Assembly: GCF_002259645.1 (NCBI RefSeq)
Contig: NZ_MWWV01000006.1
Coordinates: 62,001-126,000 of the forward strand
Length of the DNA: 64,000 nt
Direction: 5' to 3'
Source: Bifidobacterium tissieri
GTDB taxonomy: Bacteria; Actinomycetota; Actinomycetes; Actinomycetales; Bifidobacteriaceae
Of the stretch, positions 8,912 through 19,731 are shown piece by piece (position 1 is the first letter of the stretch; every line of letters starts with the position of its first letter). The notes beneath the pieces are model-generated. The model worked only from the letters and a program-made list of their open reading frames with translations. It was not told the DNA's origin and ran no database searches. The position numbers were made by a program, and so were the translations under genes.

Positions 8912-9799
8912 ATGAGCGCACTAAGTGAAGCAAGCACGGAACATCTCACCATCGCCGATCTTCGCGAGCGATATGGTTTGACCACCAATGCGAAATTCGC
9001 GGGCAAGGTCACCGTCACCTCCATCGCCGACGATCTGAAGTCGGTGATGCCGGGTGCGTTGTTCATTCCGGGACCGCAGGATCTCAACGCCGATGCCGTG
9101 GCACAGGCCGAGGAACAGGGGGCGTATGCGGTCCTTCTGCCGACGTCCGTGCAGGATGATGGCCTGGAGGGCAGCATCCCCGTGCTGTACGGCGACCTGA
9201 GCGCCGAGGAGATGGGACGTCTCGCCTCCGATATGGCAGGCCATCCCTCGAACTCCGTGGCGGTGTTCCTGGTCGCTGGCGACGACGCCGTGGAACAGGG
9301 AGCGGATCTTGCCGAGCTGCTGCATGTGCTTGGCAATCCCGTCGGTCAGATCGGATACCGTCATTCGGTGTCGCTGGAACGTCATCTGGTGGAGGAGTAT
9401 CCGTTAAGCGCAATCGATGTGCAGCGCATCCTGGCGGTGTTCGTGGAGGACGGCGCGTCCGCGGTGGTGATCGGCGCGGACGACCGCACACTCAGCCCCG
9501 GTGCGCTGGAGTCCGTGATCACCGATGTGTGTGCGCTTGACGAACCGGGAATCGGTGACGAGGACGCGATCCGTCCATCGCTGAAGGAGACGCTGGAACG
9601 GTACGGTGCAAAGCTGCGTGAAAGAACCCATATCGCACATCGAACCGTGGAAAGCGACGACATGGCCCACCATTACGATGGACAGCTCGACCCGGCTTCG
9701 AGCGGAAGACTGTCGCTGGCCATCGCCATGGTGATGAAGGCCGGCGTGCGCAAGGGCAACATTAAGAGTGCCCTGCGTGTGTCGAAGGAAATGAGCTGA
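8912..9799 (+). CDS. MurE-like protein lacking the ATP-binding loop
   Basis: 295 residues in the murE position between ftsI and murF. The N-terminal half resembles the MurE substrate-binding domain (PGALFIPGPQDLNAD, EQGAYAVLLP, then a stretch ending AGHPSNSVAVFLVAG). Where MurE has GxxGKTT, this protein reads NPVGQIG, so there is no P-loop, and the usual ligase C-terminal domain is absent. It is about 60% of MurE length. I infer a degenerate or repurposed MurE relative, not a UDP-MurNAc-tripeptide ligase; the real murE must lie elsewhere. Confidence 0.6.
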   Translation: MSALSEASTEHLTIADLRERYGLTTNAKFAGKVTVTSIADDLKSVMPGALFIPGPQDLNADAVAQAEEQGAYAVLLPTSVQDDGLEGSIPVLYGDLSAEEMGRLASDMAGHPSNSVAVFLVAGDDAVEQGADLAELLHVLGNPVGQIGYRHSVSLERHLVEEYPLSAIDVQRILAVFVEDGASAVVIGADDRTLSPGALESVITDVCALDEPGIGDEDAIRPSLKETLERYGAKLRERTHIAHRTVESDDMAHHYDGQLDPASSGRLSLAIAMVMKAGVRKGNIKSALRVSKEMS

Positions 9800-9898
9800 C
9801 GCGTCGGAACATTCCCGTACGCGGAACAATACGGATGCGTTCGCAAGAACGGTTCGTAGAACACAAGAGACAGGAACCACGGAAGAGGTAAACAACCC

Positions 9899-11425
9899 AT
9901 GATGGTCATGACAGTTGAGGAAGCGGCGCTGACGGTAGACGGCAGACTGCGTGTGCGGGATGCCGATCAGGCCGGGAATCCGATCGGCTCGGTGGTGACC
10001 GACTCCCGTCAGGCCGGTAAGGGAGCCCTGTTCGTGGCCATTGCCGGCGAACATGTGGACGGTCATGACTTCGTGGCCAAGGCGGGACAGACGGGCGCGG
10101 CAGCGGCTTTGGTGGACCATGAGATCGCCGACGCCGATGTGCCGCAGATCATCGTCGATGACACTGTCAAGGCATTGGGCCTGCTCGCCAAGGCCAGCAT
10201 CGAGCGTCGCCGTGCCGCTGGCACGCCGTTCACCGTGATCGGCATCACCGGGTCGGTGGGCAAGACCACCACCAAGGATCTGCTCAAGGCCTTGCTGTCG
10301 TCGCAGGCACCGACCGTGGCACCCGTGGGATCGTTCAACAACGACATCGGCATGCCGATCACCGCGCTGCAGGTGGATGAGCATACCCGGTATCTGGTGT
10401 CGGAGATGGGCGCGAACCATCTGGGGGAGATCGCCTACCTGACGTCTCTGGTCCGACCGGACATCGCGGTGGTGCTCAAGGTGGGCGTCGCCCATCTGGG
10501 CGAATTCGGCTCCGTGGAGAACATTCAGAAGGCGAAGAGCGAAATCGTGCGTGCGCTGGATGCCAATGGTCTGGCGGTACTCAACGCCGATGACGACCAC
10601 GTGACACCGATGGCCAGGATCGTGGACGATCGGGTACTGTGGTTCGGCATGGGTGACGGCGCCGAGTCGAAGGCCTCGGATGTGCGCATGAATGGTCTTG
10701 ACCGAGCCACGTTCACGCTTGCCCTGCCCGGTCAGGATCCGATCGAGGTGAATCTGGCCATCCCGGGACGTCACAATGTGATGAACGCGCTGGCGGCGGC
10801 CACGGTCGCCTGGCATCTGGGCATGTCCGCCACGGATATCGCCGGCGTGTTGGCGCGACAGTCCACCATCAGCCCTCACCGTATGGCTGTGTCCACGCTC
10901 AGCCGTGGTGGAGCGGACTTCACCGTGATCGACGACTCCTTCAACGCGAACCCCGATTCGATGAAGGCCGGGCTTGATGGTCTGCATGGCTGGACGGGCG
11001 ACAGTGCCGATGCCGGTGACAGGCCGTACCGTGTGGCCGTGCTCGGATCCATGCTTGAGCTGGGCGGAGACGAGGCCGGCCTGCACCGGGGCATCGGCGC
11101 GTACGCCGCCGAACTCGGCATCGACGCCGTGATCGCCGTGGGCAGCGACCATGACCGGAATCTCGACTCGCTCGCAGCCGACATCATCGACGGCGTGAAG
11201 TCCGCCGACAACGCCCCGTTCGCGGAGCTGGTGCACAATGTGGACGACGCGGATCGCACCGTGATCGATCTCGCCGCCAGGCATCCCCATGCCGTGGTGC
11301 TGCTCAAGGGCTCGCATGCCTCGGGACTGAGCGCGCTCGCCACGCGTTGGGAGCGCAACGATGATCTGCCATCCAAGCGCAACGCCGATGGCCACGAAAC
11401 CACGAAGAATGGAGAAGCACTGTGA
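9899..11425 (+). CDS. murF: UDP-N-acetylmuramoyl-tripeptide--D-alanyl-D-alanine ligase
   Basis: 508 residues. Mur ligase P-loop GITGSVGKTTTKD near residue 116, the central SEMGANHLGEI, and the C-terminal DDSFNANPDSM typical of MurF. It adds D-Ala-D-Ala to UDP-MurNAc-tripeptide in the cytoplasm. ATGs at 9899, 9902 and 9908 are all possible; GAAGAGG lies about 10 bases upstream of the first. It overlaps mraY by GTGA. Confidence 0.95.
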   Translation: MMVMTVEEAALTVDGRLRVRDADQAGNPIGSVVTDSRQAGKGALFVAIAGEHVDGHDFVAKAGQTGAAAALVDHEIADADVPQIIVDDTVKALGLLAKASIERRRAAGTPFTVIGITGSVGKTTTKDLLKALLSSQAPTVAPVGSFNNDIGMPITALQVDEHTRYLVSEMGANHLGEIAYLTSLVRPDIAVVLKVGVAHLGEFGSVENIQKAKSEIVRALDANGLAVLNADDDHVTPMARIVDDRVLWFGMGDGAESKASDVRMNGLDRATFTLALPGQDPIEVNLAIPGRHNVMNALAAATVAWHLGMSATDIAGVLARQSTISPHRMAVSTLSRGGADFTVIDDSFNANPDSMKAGLDGLHGWTGDSADAGDRPYRVAVLGSMLELGGDEAGLHRGIGAYAAELGIDAVIAVGSDHDRNLDSLAADIIDGVKSADNAPFAELVHNVDDADRTVIDLAARHPHAVVLLKGSHASGLSALATRWERNDDLPSKRNADGHETTKNGEAL

Positions 11426-12522
11426 TTTCGCTCCTTATCGGTCTGGGGGTGTCCCTCATCGTTACGCTGGTGGGCACGCCGATGCTCATCAAGCTGGTGC
11501 ACAAACTGCATTACGGCCAGTACATCCGTCAGGACGGTCCGCAGTCCCATCTCGTCAAACGTGGCACGCCCACGCTGGGCGGCGTGGTCATCAATCTCGC
11601 CATCGTGTTGGGTTGGGCGGCTTCGGCGCTGTACCGGTACATCGCGTACCATGACGTGCCGAGTTGGACGGCGTTGCTGGTCCTGTTCGCCATGCTTTCC
11701 ATGGGTCTGCTGGGCTTCATTGACGATTTCGCCAAGGTGCGCAAGAAGCAGAACGAGGGACTGTCGGTGGGCGGCAAGTTCTTCGGGCAGTTTGTGTTCG
11801 CCACCATGTTCGCCATTCTTGCGTTGATGATGCCCACCAAGAACGGCTTCCCGAGCGCGCAGGCCGGCATTTCGTTCATCGAGCATCGAATCATCTCGTT
11901 CGAGTTCGCCGGGCGTGTGGTCGCCATCGTGCTGTTCGTGATCTGGGTGAACTTCCTGATGACGGCGTGGACGAACGCGTTCAATCTCACCGACGGCCTT
12001 GATGGTCTGGCATCCGGCAGCTCCATGGTCGCGTTCATCGGCTACGCGCTGATCGCCTACTGGGAGAGCTACCATCTCAAGGGCGCCGGGCATTCCGGCT
12101 TCGCCTACTCCGTGTCCGATCCGCAGGATCTGGCCATTCTGGCCGCGTGTGCGGTGGCCGCCTGCTTCGGCTTCCTGTGGTACAACACCAATCCGGCCAA
12201 GATCTTCATGGGAGACACGGGTTCGCTGGCATTGGGCGGTCTGTTCGCCGCGTTGTCGATCACCACGCATACCGAGGTGCTCGCCGTGGTGCTCGGCGGT
12301 CTGTTCGTGATGGAGACCTGCTCCGATGTGATTCAGGTGGGATATTTCAAGATGACCCACAAGCGCGTGTTCAAGATGGCCCCCATCCATCACCACTTCG
12401 AATTGTGCGGATGGCAGGAGAACACCGTTGTGGTGCGCTTCTGGATGATCGAGATGCTGTTCGTGCTTGTCGGTCTGGTGCTGTTCTACTCCAACTGGCT
12501 GGTCGGCTCCGGACTGTTCTGA
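11422..12522 (+). CDS. mraY: phospho-N-acetylmuramoyl-pentapeptide transferase
   Basis: 366 residues, about ten membrane segments. Conserved LGFIDDFAK (magnesium-binding aspartates), NAFNLTDGLDGLA and the C-terminal APIHHHFE histidine motif are all present. It transfers phospho-MurNAc-pentapeptide to undecaprenyl phosphate, making lipid I. GTG start within the end of murF; a terminator-like hairpin follows. Confidence 0.95.
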   Translation: MISLLIGLGVSLIVTLVGTPMLIKLVHKLHYGQYIRQDGPQSHLVKRGTPTLGGVVINLAIVLGWAASALYRYIAYHDVPSWTALLVLFAMLSMGLLGFIDDFAKVRKKQNEGLSVGGKFFGQFVFATMFAILALMMPTKNGFPSAQAGISFIEHRIISFEFAGRVVAIVLFVIWVNFLMTAWTNAFNLTDGLDGLASGSSMVAFIGYALIAYWESYHLKGAGHSGFAYSVSDPQDLAILAACAVAACFGFLWYNTNPAKIFMGDTGSLALGGLFAALSITTHTEVLAVVLGGLFVMETCSDVIQVGYFKMTHKRVFKMAPIHHHFELCGWQENTVVVRFWMIEMLFVLVGLVLFYSNWLVGSGLF

Positions 12523-12537
12523 TCCTGCCGATCGCTG

Positions 12538-12585
12538 CGGGCCGCATCACGGAAGGTGCGGCCCGTCGTTTTCCTCGTTTTTCTT
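12538..12585 (+). terminator. rho-independent terminator after mraY
   Basis: CGGGCCGCA (12538-12546) pairs with TGCGGCCCG (12557-12565), followed by T-rich sequence through 12585. It may split the dcw cluster into two transcription units, with murD starting the second. Confidence 0.65.
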
Positions 12586-12691
12586 TTTCCCGGCCCACCG
12601 TCCGACGGTGCGATGCCGTTTCGTATCGCGTTCTGTATTGGTGGGCTACTAGCCTGACGATGGTATGAATAATCCTAAAAGGAGGGGTCCG

Positions 12692-14125
12692 TTGACCAAG
12701 GTAGAGGATTTTCAGGGCAAGACCGTGATGGTGGCCGGACTGGGTGTATCCGGCGTGAGCGCGTGCGAACGACTCAGAGATGCGGGAGCCACGGTGCTCG
12801 CATACGATGAGCGCAAGCCAGACGCCGATCTGCATAAGTTCGAGGATATCGACTTCGATGCACTGGATGCCATCGTCACCTCGCCGGTATTCGCGCCGTC
12901 CACACCATTCCTTGCCGAGGCGGCCAGGCGCGGCATCGACACGATGAGTGAGGTCGAACTCGCCTGGCGTTTGCGCGTACCCTCCACCTCCACCGGCAAG
13001 CCGGCGTCATGGGTGGGTATCACTGGTACCAACGGCAAGACGTCGACCACGGAAATGACCTCCGAGGTGTTGCGTGCCGCCCGTCTCAAGGCCCCTGCCG
13101 TGGGCAACATCGGTACGCCGGTCTCTTCAGCTTCGGTGGATCCAGCCAACGATGCGCTCGTGGTGGAACTCAGCTCGTTCCAAATGCACTACACCGATTC
13201 CCTTGAACTCGATTGCGCGGCGATCACCAATCTTGCCGACGATCATCTCGACTGGCATGGCGGATTCGAGAACTACGCCGCCGACAAGGCGAAGGTGTAC
13301 CGGGGCGTCAAGCGCGCACTCGTCTACAATGCCGACGACGCCCGGGTGACGGCGTTGGCCGAGGCCGCCCATCCCGCCGAGGGATGCCGCAGGGTCGGCT
13401 TCACGCTGGGGGCGCCCGCCGAGGGACAGATCGGCGTCGAGGACGGCTGGATCGTGGACCGCAGTGGTCTGCGTGACGAGGACGCGGCCGAACGCATGGC
13501 CCGGGTGCTTGACTTCACGCACCTGTGCGAGCCGGATGGTACTGTCTATCCGCATCTGCTGGCCGACGCCCTGTGCGCGTTGGCGCTGTCCCTGGGCATG
13601 GGTGTGCCCGCGGCGACAGCCATCGGCGCGCTCAAGCAGTTCGCTCCCGGTGGCCATCGCATCGCCAAGGTCGCCGAAGCCAAGGTGCCCGGTGGCAGCA
13701 TCCGATTCGTCGACGATTCCAAGGCGACCAATGCGCACGCCGCTCACGCCTCGCTGTCCAGCTTCGCCCCCGGTTCCGTCGTCTGGATCGCCGGAGGGTT
13801 GGCCAAGGGTTCCCGTTTCGAGGATCTGGTGACCGATCAGGCGCATACGATGAGCGCCGCCGTGATCATCGGCGTGGATCAGAAGCCCATGCTGGAAGCG
13901 TTCGCGGCCAAGGCCCCCGAGATCCCGCTGACCGTGATCGATCCCGAACCCCGCGACACGGTGATGGATCGTGCCGTCGAAGCCGCTGGATCCTATGCCA
14001 AGGCCGGTAGCGTGGTGCTGATGGCCCCTGCCTGTGCGTCCATGGACCAGTTCAAGTCGTATGCCGATCGCGGCGATCGTTTCGCCAAGGCCGCGCGGCA
14101 GTGGGTGGCTGCGCATGGCGAATAA
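12692..14125 (+). CDS. murD: UDP-N-acetylmuramoylalanine--D-glutamate ligase
   Basis: 477 residues from a TTG start. N-terminal [17 protein letters not shown], the ATP loop [14 protein letters not shown], and the C-terminal [16 protein letters not shown] are standard MurD. An ATG at 12665 is in frame, but AAAAGGAGG at 12677-12685 lies downstream of it and sits 6 bases before the TTG at 12692, so TTG is preferred. MurD adds D-Glu to UDP-MurNAc-L-Ala. It overlaps ftsW by 11 bases. Confidence 0.9.
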   Translation: MTKVEDFQGKTVMVAGLGVSGVSACERLRDAGATVLAYDERKPDADLHKFEDIDFDALDAIVTSPVFAPSTPFLAEAARRGIDTMSEVELAWRLRVPSTSTGKPASWVGITGTNGKTSTTEMTSEVLRAARLKAPAVGNIGTPVSSASVDPANDALVVELSSFQMHYTDSLELDCAAITNLADDHLDWHGGFENYAADKAKVYRGVKRALVYNADDARVTALAEAAHPAEGCRRVGFTLGAPAEGQIGVEDGWIVDRSGLRDEDAAERMARVLDFTHLCEPDGTVYPHLLADALCALALSLGMGVPAATAIGALKQFAPGGHRIAKVAEAKVPGGSIRFVDDSKATNAHAAHASLSSFAPGSVVWIAGGLAKGSRFEDLVTDQAHTMSAAVIIGVDQKPMLEAFAAKAPEIPLTVIDPEPRDTVMDRAVEAAGSYAKAGSVVLMAPACASMDQFKSYADRGDRFAKAARQWVAAHGE

Positions 14126-15581
14126 GCCGACCGGAAAGCCCGTCCGCACCTCCCGATCGGGAGGTGCTTCCTCCGGGAAGAAGGCGGTGACCGTCCGATC
14201 CCGATCCTCGCTGGGCCGCGACCCTGTCCGCCTCGGCCCCGACGATTCCGACGACTCGGATCTCAAGGGTCTCGACAAGGCCGTGGCCTTGGTCACCAAC
14301 GGTTCTCCGGTGTCCAAGGGCAGCATCGACGGCAGTTCGACGAAACCAGTCGACTACAGCGGCATCCGCTGTCTGCTCAATCCTGTGTGGTGCTACTACG
14401 GGTTCATCATCTCCGTAACAGGACTCACCCTGTTCGGGTTGCTCATGGTGTTTTCCAGTTCCGCCGTCGATATGCTTGCCAAAAGCATGCCGACCTGGTC
14501 CGAGTTGCTTTCGCAGACGGCATTCGCCGTTCTGGGATGTGTGATCGGTTTCATCCTTTCCAAGATTCCGGTGAAAGTGTTCCGCAAACTGTCGAAGATC
14601 GCCATAATCCTTGGCATAGTGGGCCAGCTGGCCACCATGATCCCCGGCATCGGATCCGAAGCCGGCGGCAACATCGGATGGGTCGATCTCGGCGTGGTTC
14701 GTTTCCAGCCCGCTGAGATCCTCAAATGGGTGCTGATCATTTGGATGCCGGCGTCTCTGCTCGCGTCACGGGCAACGGCTAAACGAACGGTCAAACGCAA
14801 GCCGTTGCTGTCGTTCAATTCGCCGCCATGGATGAGGAAGATCGGACGGATCGTGGAGCGCTTCGTTCCACGCCAGTACTGGGCCCCGATCTTTGGATTC
14901 ACGCTTGCCTTCCTTGCGGTGCTTGTCGGCCGTGATCTTGGCACCGGCATGATCGTGGTGCTCATCGGCGCGGTGGTGCTGCTGGTGGGAGGATTCCCGC
15001 TGCGCATGTTCGTGCTGCTTGGCGGGATAGGTGCGGCTGGCATCGTGCTCGCGTTCGTCACCGGAAGCTCAAACCGTATGAGTCGTATCATGGCGACATA
15101 CGGTGAATGCTCGACCGCGGACCTGACCGGTGTGTGCTATCAGTCGATTCATGGCACCTATGCGTTGGCCTCGGGCGGGCTGACCGGCGTGGGATTGGGC
15201 AACTCGCGCGAAAAGTGGAACTACCTGCCCGCCGCACACAATGATTTCATCTTCGCCGTGATCGGTGAGGAACTCGGATTCCTCGGCGCATGTGCGGTAA
15301 TCCTTGGATTCGTGATCATGGGCTGGTGCATGATCAATATCGCGGTGCGTCATCAGGACGCCTATGCCCGTATGGTGATCATGGCGTTCACCGTATGGCT
15401 GGTGGGACAGGCGCTGGTCAACATCGCCGTCGTTGTGGGACTGCTGCCGGTCATGGGTCTGCCGATGCCGTTCATATCGTCGGGTGGCACGGCGATGATC
15501 ATGTGTCTGGCCGCTGCGGGAACAGTGGTCAGCATGGCTCGATCACAGACCGAGATCAAGGCCGCGGTATCGCACATATGA
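14115..15581 (+). CDS. ftsW: lipid II polymerase FtsW
   Basis: 488 residues. A long basic cytoplasmic N-terminus (about 95 residues) precedes roughly ten membrane segments of the SEDS family. GRDLGTG, the stretch ending in [23 protein letters not shown], and [17 protein letters not shown] are FtsW/RodA hallmarks. The ATG at 14115 is inside the end of murD. It works with FtsI to build septal peptidoglycan. Confidence 0.94.
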   Translation: MANKPTGKPVRTSRSGGASSGKKAVTVRSRSSLGRDPVRLGPDDSDDSDLKGLDKAVALVTNGSPVSKGSIDGSSTKPVDYSGIRCLLNPVWCYYGFIISVTGLTLFGLLMVFSSSAVDMLAKSMPTWSELLSQTAFAVLGCVIGFILSKIPVKVFRKLSKIAIILGIVGQLATMIPGIGSEAGGNIGWVDLGVVRFQPAEILKWVLIIWMPASLLASRATAKRTVKRKPLLSFNSPPWMRKIGRIVERFVPRQYWAPIFGFTLAFLAVLVGRDLGTGMIVVLIGAVVLLVGGFPLRMFVLLGGIGAAGIVLAFVTGSSNRMSRIMATYGECSTADLTGVCYQSIHGTYALASGGLTGVGLGNSREKWNYLPAAHNDFIFAVIGEELGFLGACAVILGFVIMGWCMINIAVRHQDAYARMVIMAFTVWLVGQALVNIAVVVGLLPVMGLPMPFISSGGTAMIMCLAAAGTVVSMARSQTEIKAAVSHI

Positions 15582-15663
15582 TCCGTTCTGTCATCTGCCG
15601 ACGTGATTCGGCGTCCGACTCGGACATCCGATGTTGACCGCCGCGGGCGCTATGCTCGTAACC

Positions 15664-16839
15664 ATGTCTGATCGAGTAAGCATCGTGCTCGCCGGTGGCG
15701 GCACCGCAGGTCATGTCAATCCGCTGCTGAGCATCGCATCCGAAATCCGCAGAATCCGTCCGGATGCATCAATCAGCGTCATCGGCACCGAGGTCGGTCT
15801 GGAGAAGCGGCTCGTTCCCGCCGCCGGTTTCGAGATGGACACCATCGAGAAGGTGCCGTTCCCGCGTTCGATCAATGCAGACGCCTTCAAGTTCCCGATG
15901 CGATGGATTCGCGAGACCGGCCGTGTCCGGCGCATCCTCACCGAACGGCACGCCGACGTGCTTGTCGGCGTAGGTGGCTACGCGTCTGCTCCCGCATACT
16001 ATACAGCCCACAAGATGGGTATTCCCGTGGTGATTCACGAGCAGAACGCTCGAGCCGGCATGGCGAACAAGCTCGGCAGCCGTTGGGCCGATTTCATCGG
16101 CACCGTCTACGACAACACCGGTCTGACGGCACTCCCCGGAGCGGTCATCGAACGTGTGGGCCTGCCGCTGCGTCCCGCCATCGCACAGGTCGCCGAAGCC
16201 ATGGAACAGGATCGTGCCGCGGCCCGCGTCGCCGGAGCGACGGCACTCGGTCTCGACCCGACACGGCCCATCGTGCTGGTCACCGGAGGCTCCCTGGGCG
16301 CGCAAAGCCTCAACATCGCCGTGTCGAACACCGCCCGGGAGCTGCTGGACGTCACCCAGGTCATTCACCTGACCGGCAAGGGCAAGATCAGCCAGGTACG
16401 CAAGCTCGTCGAAGCCTCCGCCGGAGCGGACGTACTCTGCGGCATCGGACCGGACAGCGCCGGTCGGGGGGACTACCACGCCGCCGAATACCTCGAACGC
16501 ATCGATCAGGCCTTCGCCTGCGCCGATCTTGTCATCTGCCGTTCCGGTGCCGGCACCGTGGCTGAAATCGCGGCTCTGGGACTTCCCGCCGTATACGTGC
16601 CGCTGCCCATCGGCAACGGCGAGCAGCGCTACAACGCCGAACCGGTGGTGGAGGCGGGCGGCGGCTTCCTGGTGCTCGATGCCGACTTCACCAGCGAATG
16701 GGTATCCGGACACGTTCCCGCACTGCTCGCTGATGGCGACAGGCTCAGCGATCTGGCCAAGTCCGCGTGGACCTACGGCATCCGCGACGCCGCCCACACC
16801 ATGGCCGAACGCGTGCTCGATTTCGTCGACAAACGATAA
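15664..16839 (+). CDS. murG: UDP-GlcNAc--lipid I N-acetylglucosaminyltransferase
   Basis: 391 residues. [10 protein letters not shown] at the N-terminus, [24 protein letters not shown] and [24 protein letters not shown] are MurG signatures. It converts lipid I to lipid II on the inner membrane face. The start is set by the [14 protein letters not shown]-terminus; upstream in-frame ATGs at 15631 and 15652 have no better ribosome site. Confidence 0.94.
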   Translation: MSDRVSIVLAGGGTAGHVNPLLSIASEIRRIRPDASISVIGTEVGLEKRLVPAAGFEMDTIEKVPFPRSINADAFKFPMRWIRETGRVRRILTERHADVLVGVGGYASAPAYYTAHKMGIPVVIHEQNARAGMANKLGSRWADFIGTVYDNTGLTALPGAVIERVGLPLRPAIAQVAEAMEQDRAAARVAGATALGLDPTRPIVLVTGGSLGAQSLNIAVSNTARELLDVTQVIHLTGKGKISQVRKLVEASAGADVLCGIGPDSAGRGDYHAAEYLERIDQAFACADLVICRSGAGTVAEIAALGLPAVYVPLPIGNGEQRYNAEPVVEAGGGFLVLDADFTSEWVSGHVPALLADGDRLSDLAKSAWTYGIRDAAHTMAERVLDFVDKR

Positions 16840-16961
16840 CAATGAACAACAATGAACGATGCGATGAGAGACGCGGATATCGCCCCGAACCCGACTGGGC
16901 AATATCCCGTCCTCGTCGATAATGGAATGAGTTTGCTTCCGCGTCATAAGGAGAATCTTTC

Positions 16962-18536
16962 GTGACTGATCACGCTTCCGACAACACCATCGTGCTTGAA
17001 CCCACCAGCCGGCCGCCGCACGCCGACTCGCTGCGCGTGCAGGATCTCGGTCGAACCCATTTCATCGGCATTGGTGGCGCCGGCATGAGCGTGCTGGCGG
17101 AGATCCTGCATGAGCGGGGCGTTGACGTGCAGGGATCGGACCGCGAACTCGGCCCCAAGGCCGAACGTCTGCGCACCCTTGGACTCACGGTGATGATCGG
17201 CCAGAAGGCGGAAAACGTGCAGGGCGTGGACACCGTGGTCTGGTCGAGTGCCATCAAACCGGACAATCCGGAGATCGTGGCCGCCGTGGAACAGGGCGCG
17301 CGACTCATGCATCGCAGTGACATCCTCGCCCTGCTTATGCGAGATTCGCGTGCGGTGACCGTGGCGGGAGCGCACGGCAAGACCACCACCAGTGCGATGA
17401 TCGCCCATATTCTCGTCAACGCGGGTACCGGCGAACTGGCCGACCCCAGCTACGCCATCGGCGGCTCCATTCAGGGACCCAACGGCACGATCGACGGTGG
17501 CCATGCCGGCAAGGGCGGTGTTCTGGTGGCCGAAGCCGACGAATCCGACGGCAGCTTCGCCAAATACCATCCCGAAATCGCAGTGATCACCAACGTGGAG
17601 GCGGAACACCTCGACCACTATGGCACTGCGGACAACTATCGTCAGGCGTTCGTCGACCATTCCCACCACGCCACGGGCCATGTGGTGCTGTGTGCGGATG
17701 ACGAGGGTGCGCTTGCCGTCCTGCGTGCGATGAGCCCGGAGTCCGCGGCGAAGGCCGTCGCCTATTCAACGCATACCGTCGACGAGATCGGCGACATCAA
17801 CGGAGCGTCGTTCGCGCATATCGACCATGAGGCCGAGGCCTCCGCGGACGACACCTCCGATGCCGTGGAATCCTTCGTTCTGCATATGCCAGCTGGTCTT
17901 GGAGGAACCGACGCCGATGCCGTGGACATCACCGTCGGACTGCGCATCCCGGGCATTCACAACGCCCGTAATGCCTCCGCCGCCATCACCGCGGCCACGC
18001 TGCTGGGCATGGACCCGCATGACGCCGCGCGTGCCGCAGGCACCTTCCGTGGAGCCGCGCGCCGATTCGAGATCCGTGGTGAACGCGCCGGCGTGACCAT
18101 TGTGGACGATTACGCGCACCATCCCACCGAGATCGCGGCCATGCTCGACGCGGCCCGTCGTCGTTTCCCGGAGTCCACGGTACGTGTGCTGTTCCAGCCG
18201 CATCTGTTCTCCCGCACCATGTTCTTCGCGTCCGACTTCGCCCATGCGTTGGCCAAGGCCGACGATGTGATCGTCACGGGAATCTTCCCCGCGCGTGAGA
18301 AGCAGGCCGATTATCCGCAGATCGGGCCGCAGACGGTCGTTGACGCCGCCGAAGGCATCGAGCATGATCCCGAGTCGTGGATTCAGGCCGTTCCGGACAT
18401 GTGCCAGGCCGCCAAGATGCTCGCCATGCGTTCCCATCCCGGCGATGTGATCTTCACCGTCGGTGCCGGCGACATCACCAATATGGCCGAAGTGCTGCTG
18501 AGCGTGCTTGAGGCTCGTTCCGCGGGTATCCGCTGA
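16962..18536 (+). CDS. murC: UDP-N-acetylmuramate--L-alanine ligase
   Basis: 524 residues with a GTG start after AAGGAG. HFIGIGGAGMSVLAEIL, the ATP loop VAGAHGKTTTSAM, EADESDGSF and VDDYAHHPTEI identify MurC. It adds L-Ala to UDP-MurNAc. An acidic insertion near residues 275-310 is larger than in E. coli. ftsQ starts about 17 bases later. Confidence 0.95.
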   Translation: MTDHASDNTIVLEPTSRPPHADSLRVQDLGRTHFIGIGGAGMSVLAEILHERGVDVQGSDRELGPKAERLRTLGLTVMIGQKAENVQGVDTVVWSSAIKPDNPEIVAAVEQGARLMHRSDILALLMRDSRAVTVAGAHGKTTTSAMIAHILVNAGTGELADPSYAIGGSIQGPNGTIDGGHAGKGGVLVAEADESDGSFAKYHPEIAVITNVEAEHLDHYGTADNYRQAFVDHSHHATGHVVLCADDEGALAVLRAMSPESAAKAVAYSTHTVDEIGDINGASFAHIDHEAEASADDTSDAVESFVLHMPAGLGGTDADAVDITVGLRIPGIHNARNASAAITAATLLGMDPHDAARAAGTFRGAARRFEIRGERAGVTIVDDYAHHPTEIAAMLDAARRRFPESTVRVLFQPHLFSRTMFFASDFAHALAKADDVIVTGIFPAREKQADYPQIGPQTVVDAAEGIEHDPESWIQAVPDMCQAAKMLAMRSHPGDVIFTVGAGDITNMAEVLLSVLEARSAGIR

Positions 18537-18553
18537 ACCAAGGTCGGGTGATC

Positions 18554-19654
18554 ATGGCCGGACGTGTCGTCTCCTCGTCGGATTCGTCCCAGAGAGGAAA
18601 CGGGAAGCAGACCTCGGACCGTGCGGGTGCTCACGGGTCCGTCGCGAAGCGTGCGCCTCGCGAGGCAAGCGGCGTGGCCCGTTCCGGGGCGGGGGATAAG
18701 GGTGCTCGATCGTCCCGTTCGGTGGCATCCGCTGCCTCCCGTTCCTCTACTTCGGTAAACCGGTCGTATGGTGCCGGTTCTGGTGCGGGAGTCCGCAGCA
18801 AGGACGGTGATTTCGTCGACGCGCGTACCATGAAACCACGCAAATCGGTGTCCGAGCGACTTGACAGCCCGGATTTCGGCGGCCCGGGCCTGTTCGCCCG
18901 TCCCAAGGTGGTGAATTTTCCCGAACGTCTCAAGGAACGCCGGCAGGCACACCGTCGGGAGATGGCCGTACGCATCGCCATCGTGGTGGCCGTGATCGCC
19001 GCAGTGGTGGCGCTTATCTGGGGGCTGCTGTTCTCCCCGTTGCTGAGACTGCATACCGACCAGATCACGGTCGGCGGCACGAACACGTGGGTGTCGGCCA
19101 GCGAAGTGGCCGATATCGCCTATGCCCAGCAGGGCAAGTCCCTGCTGCTGGTCGACACCGACGGCATGGAGGAGAAGATCAGCGATCTACCGGGAGTGAC
19201 CTCGGCCAAGGCGGTGAAACGGTATCCGCATGGCCTTGACGTTACGGTGAAGGCCGAGATCCCCGCGGCAGTGCTGCAGGTTTCCGAATCGGACTACACG
19301 GCGGTCGACAGGGAGGGGCGTGTGCTCAACGCGGTGAACGCCTCGGTGAAGGGCATCCCCGTGATCGAGGTGAAGGATGCCAAGAAGAGTCTGGACAACA
19401 AGGCCGTCAAGCAGGCGTTGCAGGTGCTCGGCTCCTTGGATGAGCCCATGCGTCAGAAGATCACCAAGGTGGAGGCCAAGACGCAGGACTCAATCACCAC
19501 CACGCTCGACGACGGCTACACGATCATCTGGGGCAACTCGTCGCAGATGAAACTGAAGAAGGCCGTGGTGGACACGCTGTTGTCGAAACCCGATCAGCTT
19601 GAGGGGGCAAAGACCATCAATGTGGCGGCGCCAGACAAGGCCACCATCAAATAG
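18554..19654 (+). CDS. ftsQ: cell division protein FtsQ
   Basis: About 366 residues. A long Ser/Arg-rich cytoplasmic tail (about 140 residues), one membrane segment, then a POTRA domain beginning LHTDQITVGGTNTWVS and an FtsQ/DivIB domain. It closes the dcw cluster; ftsZ is not in this window. The ATG at 18554 is preferred to the GTG at 18548 because AAGG at 18540 is too close to the GTG. Confidence 0.88.
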   Translation: MAGRVVSSSDSSQRGNGKQTSDRAGAHGSVAKRAPREASGVARSGAGDKGARSSRSVASAASRSSTSVNRSYGAGSGAGVRSKDGDFVDARTMKPRKSVSERLDSPDFGGPGLFARPKVVNFPERLKERRQAHRREMAVRIAIVVAVIAAVVALIWGLLFSPLLRLHTDQITVGGTNTWVSASEVADIAYAQQGKSLLLVDTDGMEEKISDLPGVTSAKAVKRYPHGLDVTVKAEIPAAVLQVSESDYTAVDREGRVLNAVNASVKGIPVIEVKDAKKSLDNKAVKQALQVLGSLDEPMRQKITKVEAKTQDSITTTLDDGYTIIWGNSSQMKLKKAVVDTLLSKPDQLEGAKTINVAAPDKATIK

Positions 19655-19674
19655 GAGTGGACTGGTCGAGGGGC

Positions 19675-19704
19675 GGCCGCAGCGGTGTACAGGCGACTGC
19701 GGCC
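19675..19704. terminator. hairpin between convergent ftsQ and dtd
   Basis: GGCCGCAG (19675-19682) pairs with CTGCGGCC (19697-19704). No T-run, but the location between convergent genes fits a terminator. Confidence 0.45.
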
Positions 19705-19731
19705 AGCGGCTGGAGAGACTGCTGAGCCTGT

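Noticed and set aside
12665-12691. ATG start of murD
   Set aside because: The strong AAAAGGAGG lies inside this stretch and fits the downstream TTG at 12692.
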